From contig CAKMZR010000107.1 of assembly GCA_929200455.1 (NCBI GenBank), forward strand, positions 1 to 5,808: a DNA stretch of 5,808 nucleotides, read 5' to 3'. A program made the position numbers and the translations under genes. Positions 5,662-5,808 of the stretch are shown here, piece after piece. This DNA comes from an uncultured Alphaproteobacteria bacterium (lineage in GTDB: Bacteria > Pseudomonadota > Alphaproteobacteria > CAKMZR01). The stretch's first letter is position 1; every line of letters begins with the position of its first letter. The notes beneath the pieces are model-generated. The model ran no database searches, was not told the DNA's origin, and saw nothing but the letters and a program-made list of their open reading frames with translations.

Positions 5662-5683
5662 GGGAATTTTTTCGGGAATTTTT
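5662..5683. repeat. 10-bp direct repeat in the leader of the M16 gene
   Basis: GGGAATTTTT occurs at 5662-5671 and 5674-5683 (plus strand), so the start codon on the minus strand is preceded by two copies of AAAAATTCCC, the nearer one abutting the ATG. It could be an operator half-site pair or a chance slippage product. The rest of 5684-5760 is comparatively A+T rich and probably holds the promoter. A TTAACA -35-like box (5735 down to 5730) exists, but no good -10 box follows at the right distance. Confidence 0.45.
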
Positions 5684-5773
5684 AGATTTTTGAAAGGCTG
5701 AAAATAGGTACGAGCGTTAAGGTTTTGTTTGTTAAGTTATGGCTTCTTTTGGCAGTTTTGTGACTTGGAAGGA

Positions 5774-5799
5774 GGGGCAGGGGGGGGACGGGGGGGGGG
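5774..5799 (+). repeat. Poly-G tracts (4, 8 and 10 G) near the right edge
   Basis: The plus strand has G runs at 5774-5777 (4), 5780-5787 (8) and 5790-5799 (10), separated by CA and AC. This is a strong G-quadruplex candidate and a slippage-prone site. On the minus strand it reads as C runs that would translate to proline. It lies about 110-140 nt upstream of the M16 start. It may be at the 3' end of an upstream minus-strand gene: two frames reach a TAA (at 5739-5737 or 5734-5732), but nothing recognisable is encoded, so I do not call a gene. Confidence 0.8.
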
Positions 5800-5808
5800 C
5801 AAAGGTGG

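Noticed and set aside
5705..5735. Promoter for the M16 pair (TTAACA with TACCTA)
   Set aside because: The -10 match is poor and the 19-nt spacing is long. A promoter is expected in this A+T-richer leader, but I cannot place it.

Overview
The window carries five recognisable protein genes, four on the minus strand and one on the plus strand. Together they look like a housekeeping segment of a Gram-negative, probably alphaproteobacterial, chromosome. The reasons are an LpxB (so the cell makes lipid A), an aerobic-type glutathione synthetase with alphaproteobacterial wording, a UbiK/BMFP-type ubiquinone accessory factor, and a tandem pair of exported M16 peptidases in which one is catalytic and the other is not, an arrangement common in Alphaproteobacteria. 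The genus cannot be named from this sequence. No mobile element, CRISPR array, rRNA or tRNA was seen.

Layout from the right. Positions 5662-5808 are an upstream non-coding stretch ending in long G runs. A catalytic M16 zinc peptidase (5661-4189) and its non-catalytic partner (4167-2845) follow on the minus strand, 21 nt apart. Next is a very odd, G-free or G-poor (on the transcript) repetitive spacer (2844-2647), then gshB (2646-1693). A small ubiK-like gene lies on the plus strand (1359-1679), squeezed between the stop of gshB (13 nt gap) and the start of lpxB (24 nt gap). lpxB occupies 1334-120. Just past its stop is a sigma70-like promoter (113-84, minus), and a possible gene start at 21 runs off the left edge.

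The dominant signal is an extreme strand asymmetry. The plus strand is G-rich and C-poor throughout, independent of which strand is coding (for example 25 G against 6 C in bases 1-60, and 24 against 3 in 4681-4740). Minus-strand proteins are therefore rich in Pro/Thr/Ser/His and poor in Gly, while the one plus-strand protein has 18 Gly and no Pro in 106 residues. This fits a replication-strand mutation bias, with the plus strand as the leading strand, and it appears to have altered conserved glycines in LpxB and removed Shine-Dalgarno sequences from every minus-strand gene.

The genes do not form one pathway. The shared theme is envelope and redox housekeeping: lipid A synthesis, periplasmic proteolysis, glutathione and ubiquinone. 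I did not find a convincing new multi-gene system. The most interesting items are the skew itself, the C-free 100-nt spacer with its repeats, and the antisense ubiK placed inside a possible gshB-lpxB transcription unit.
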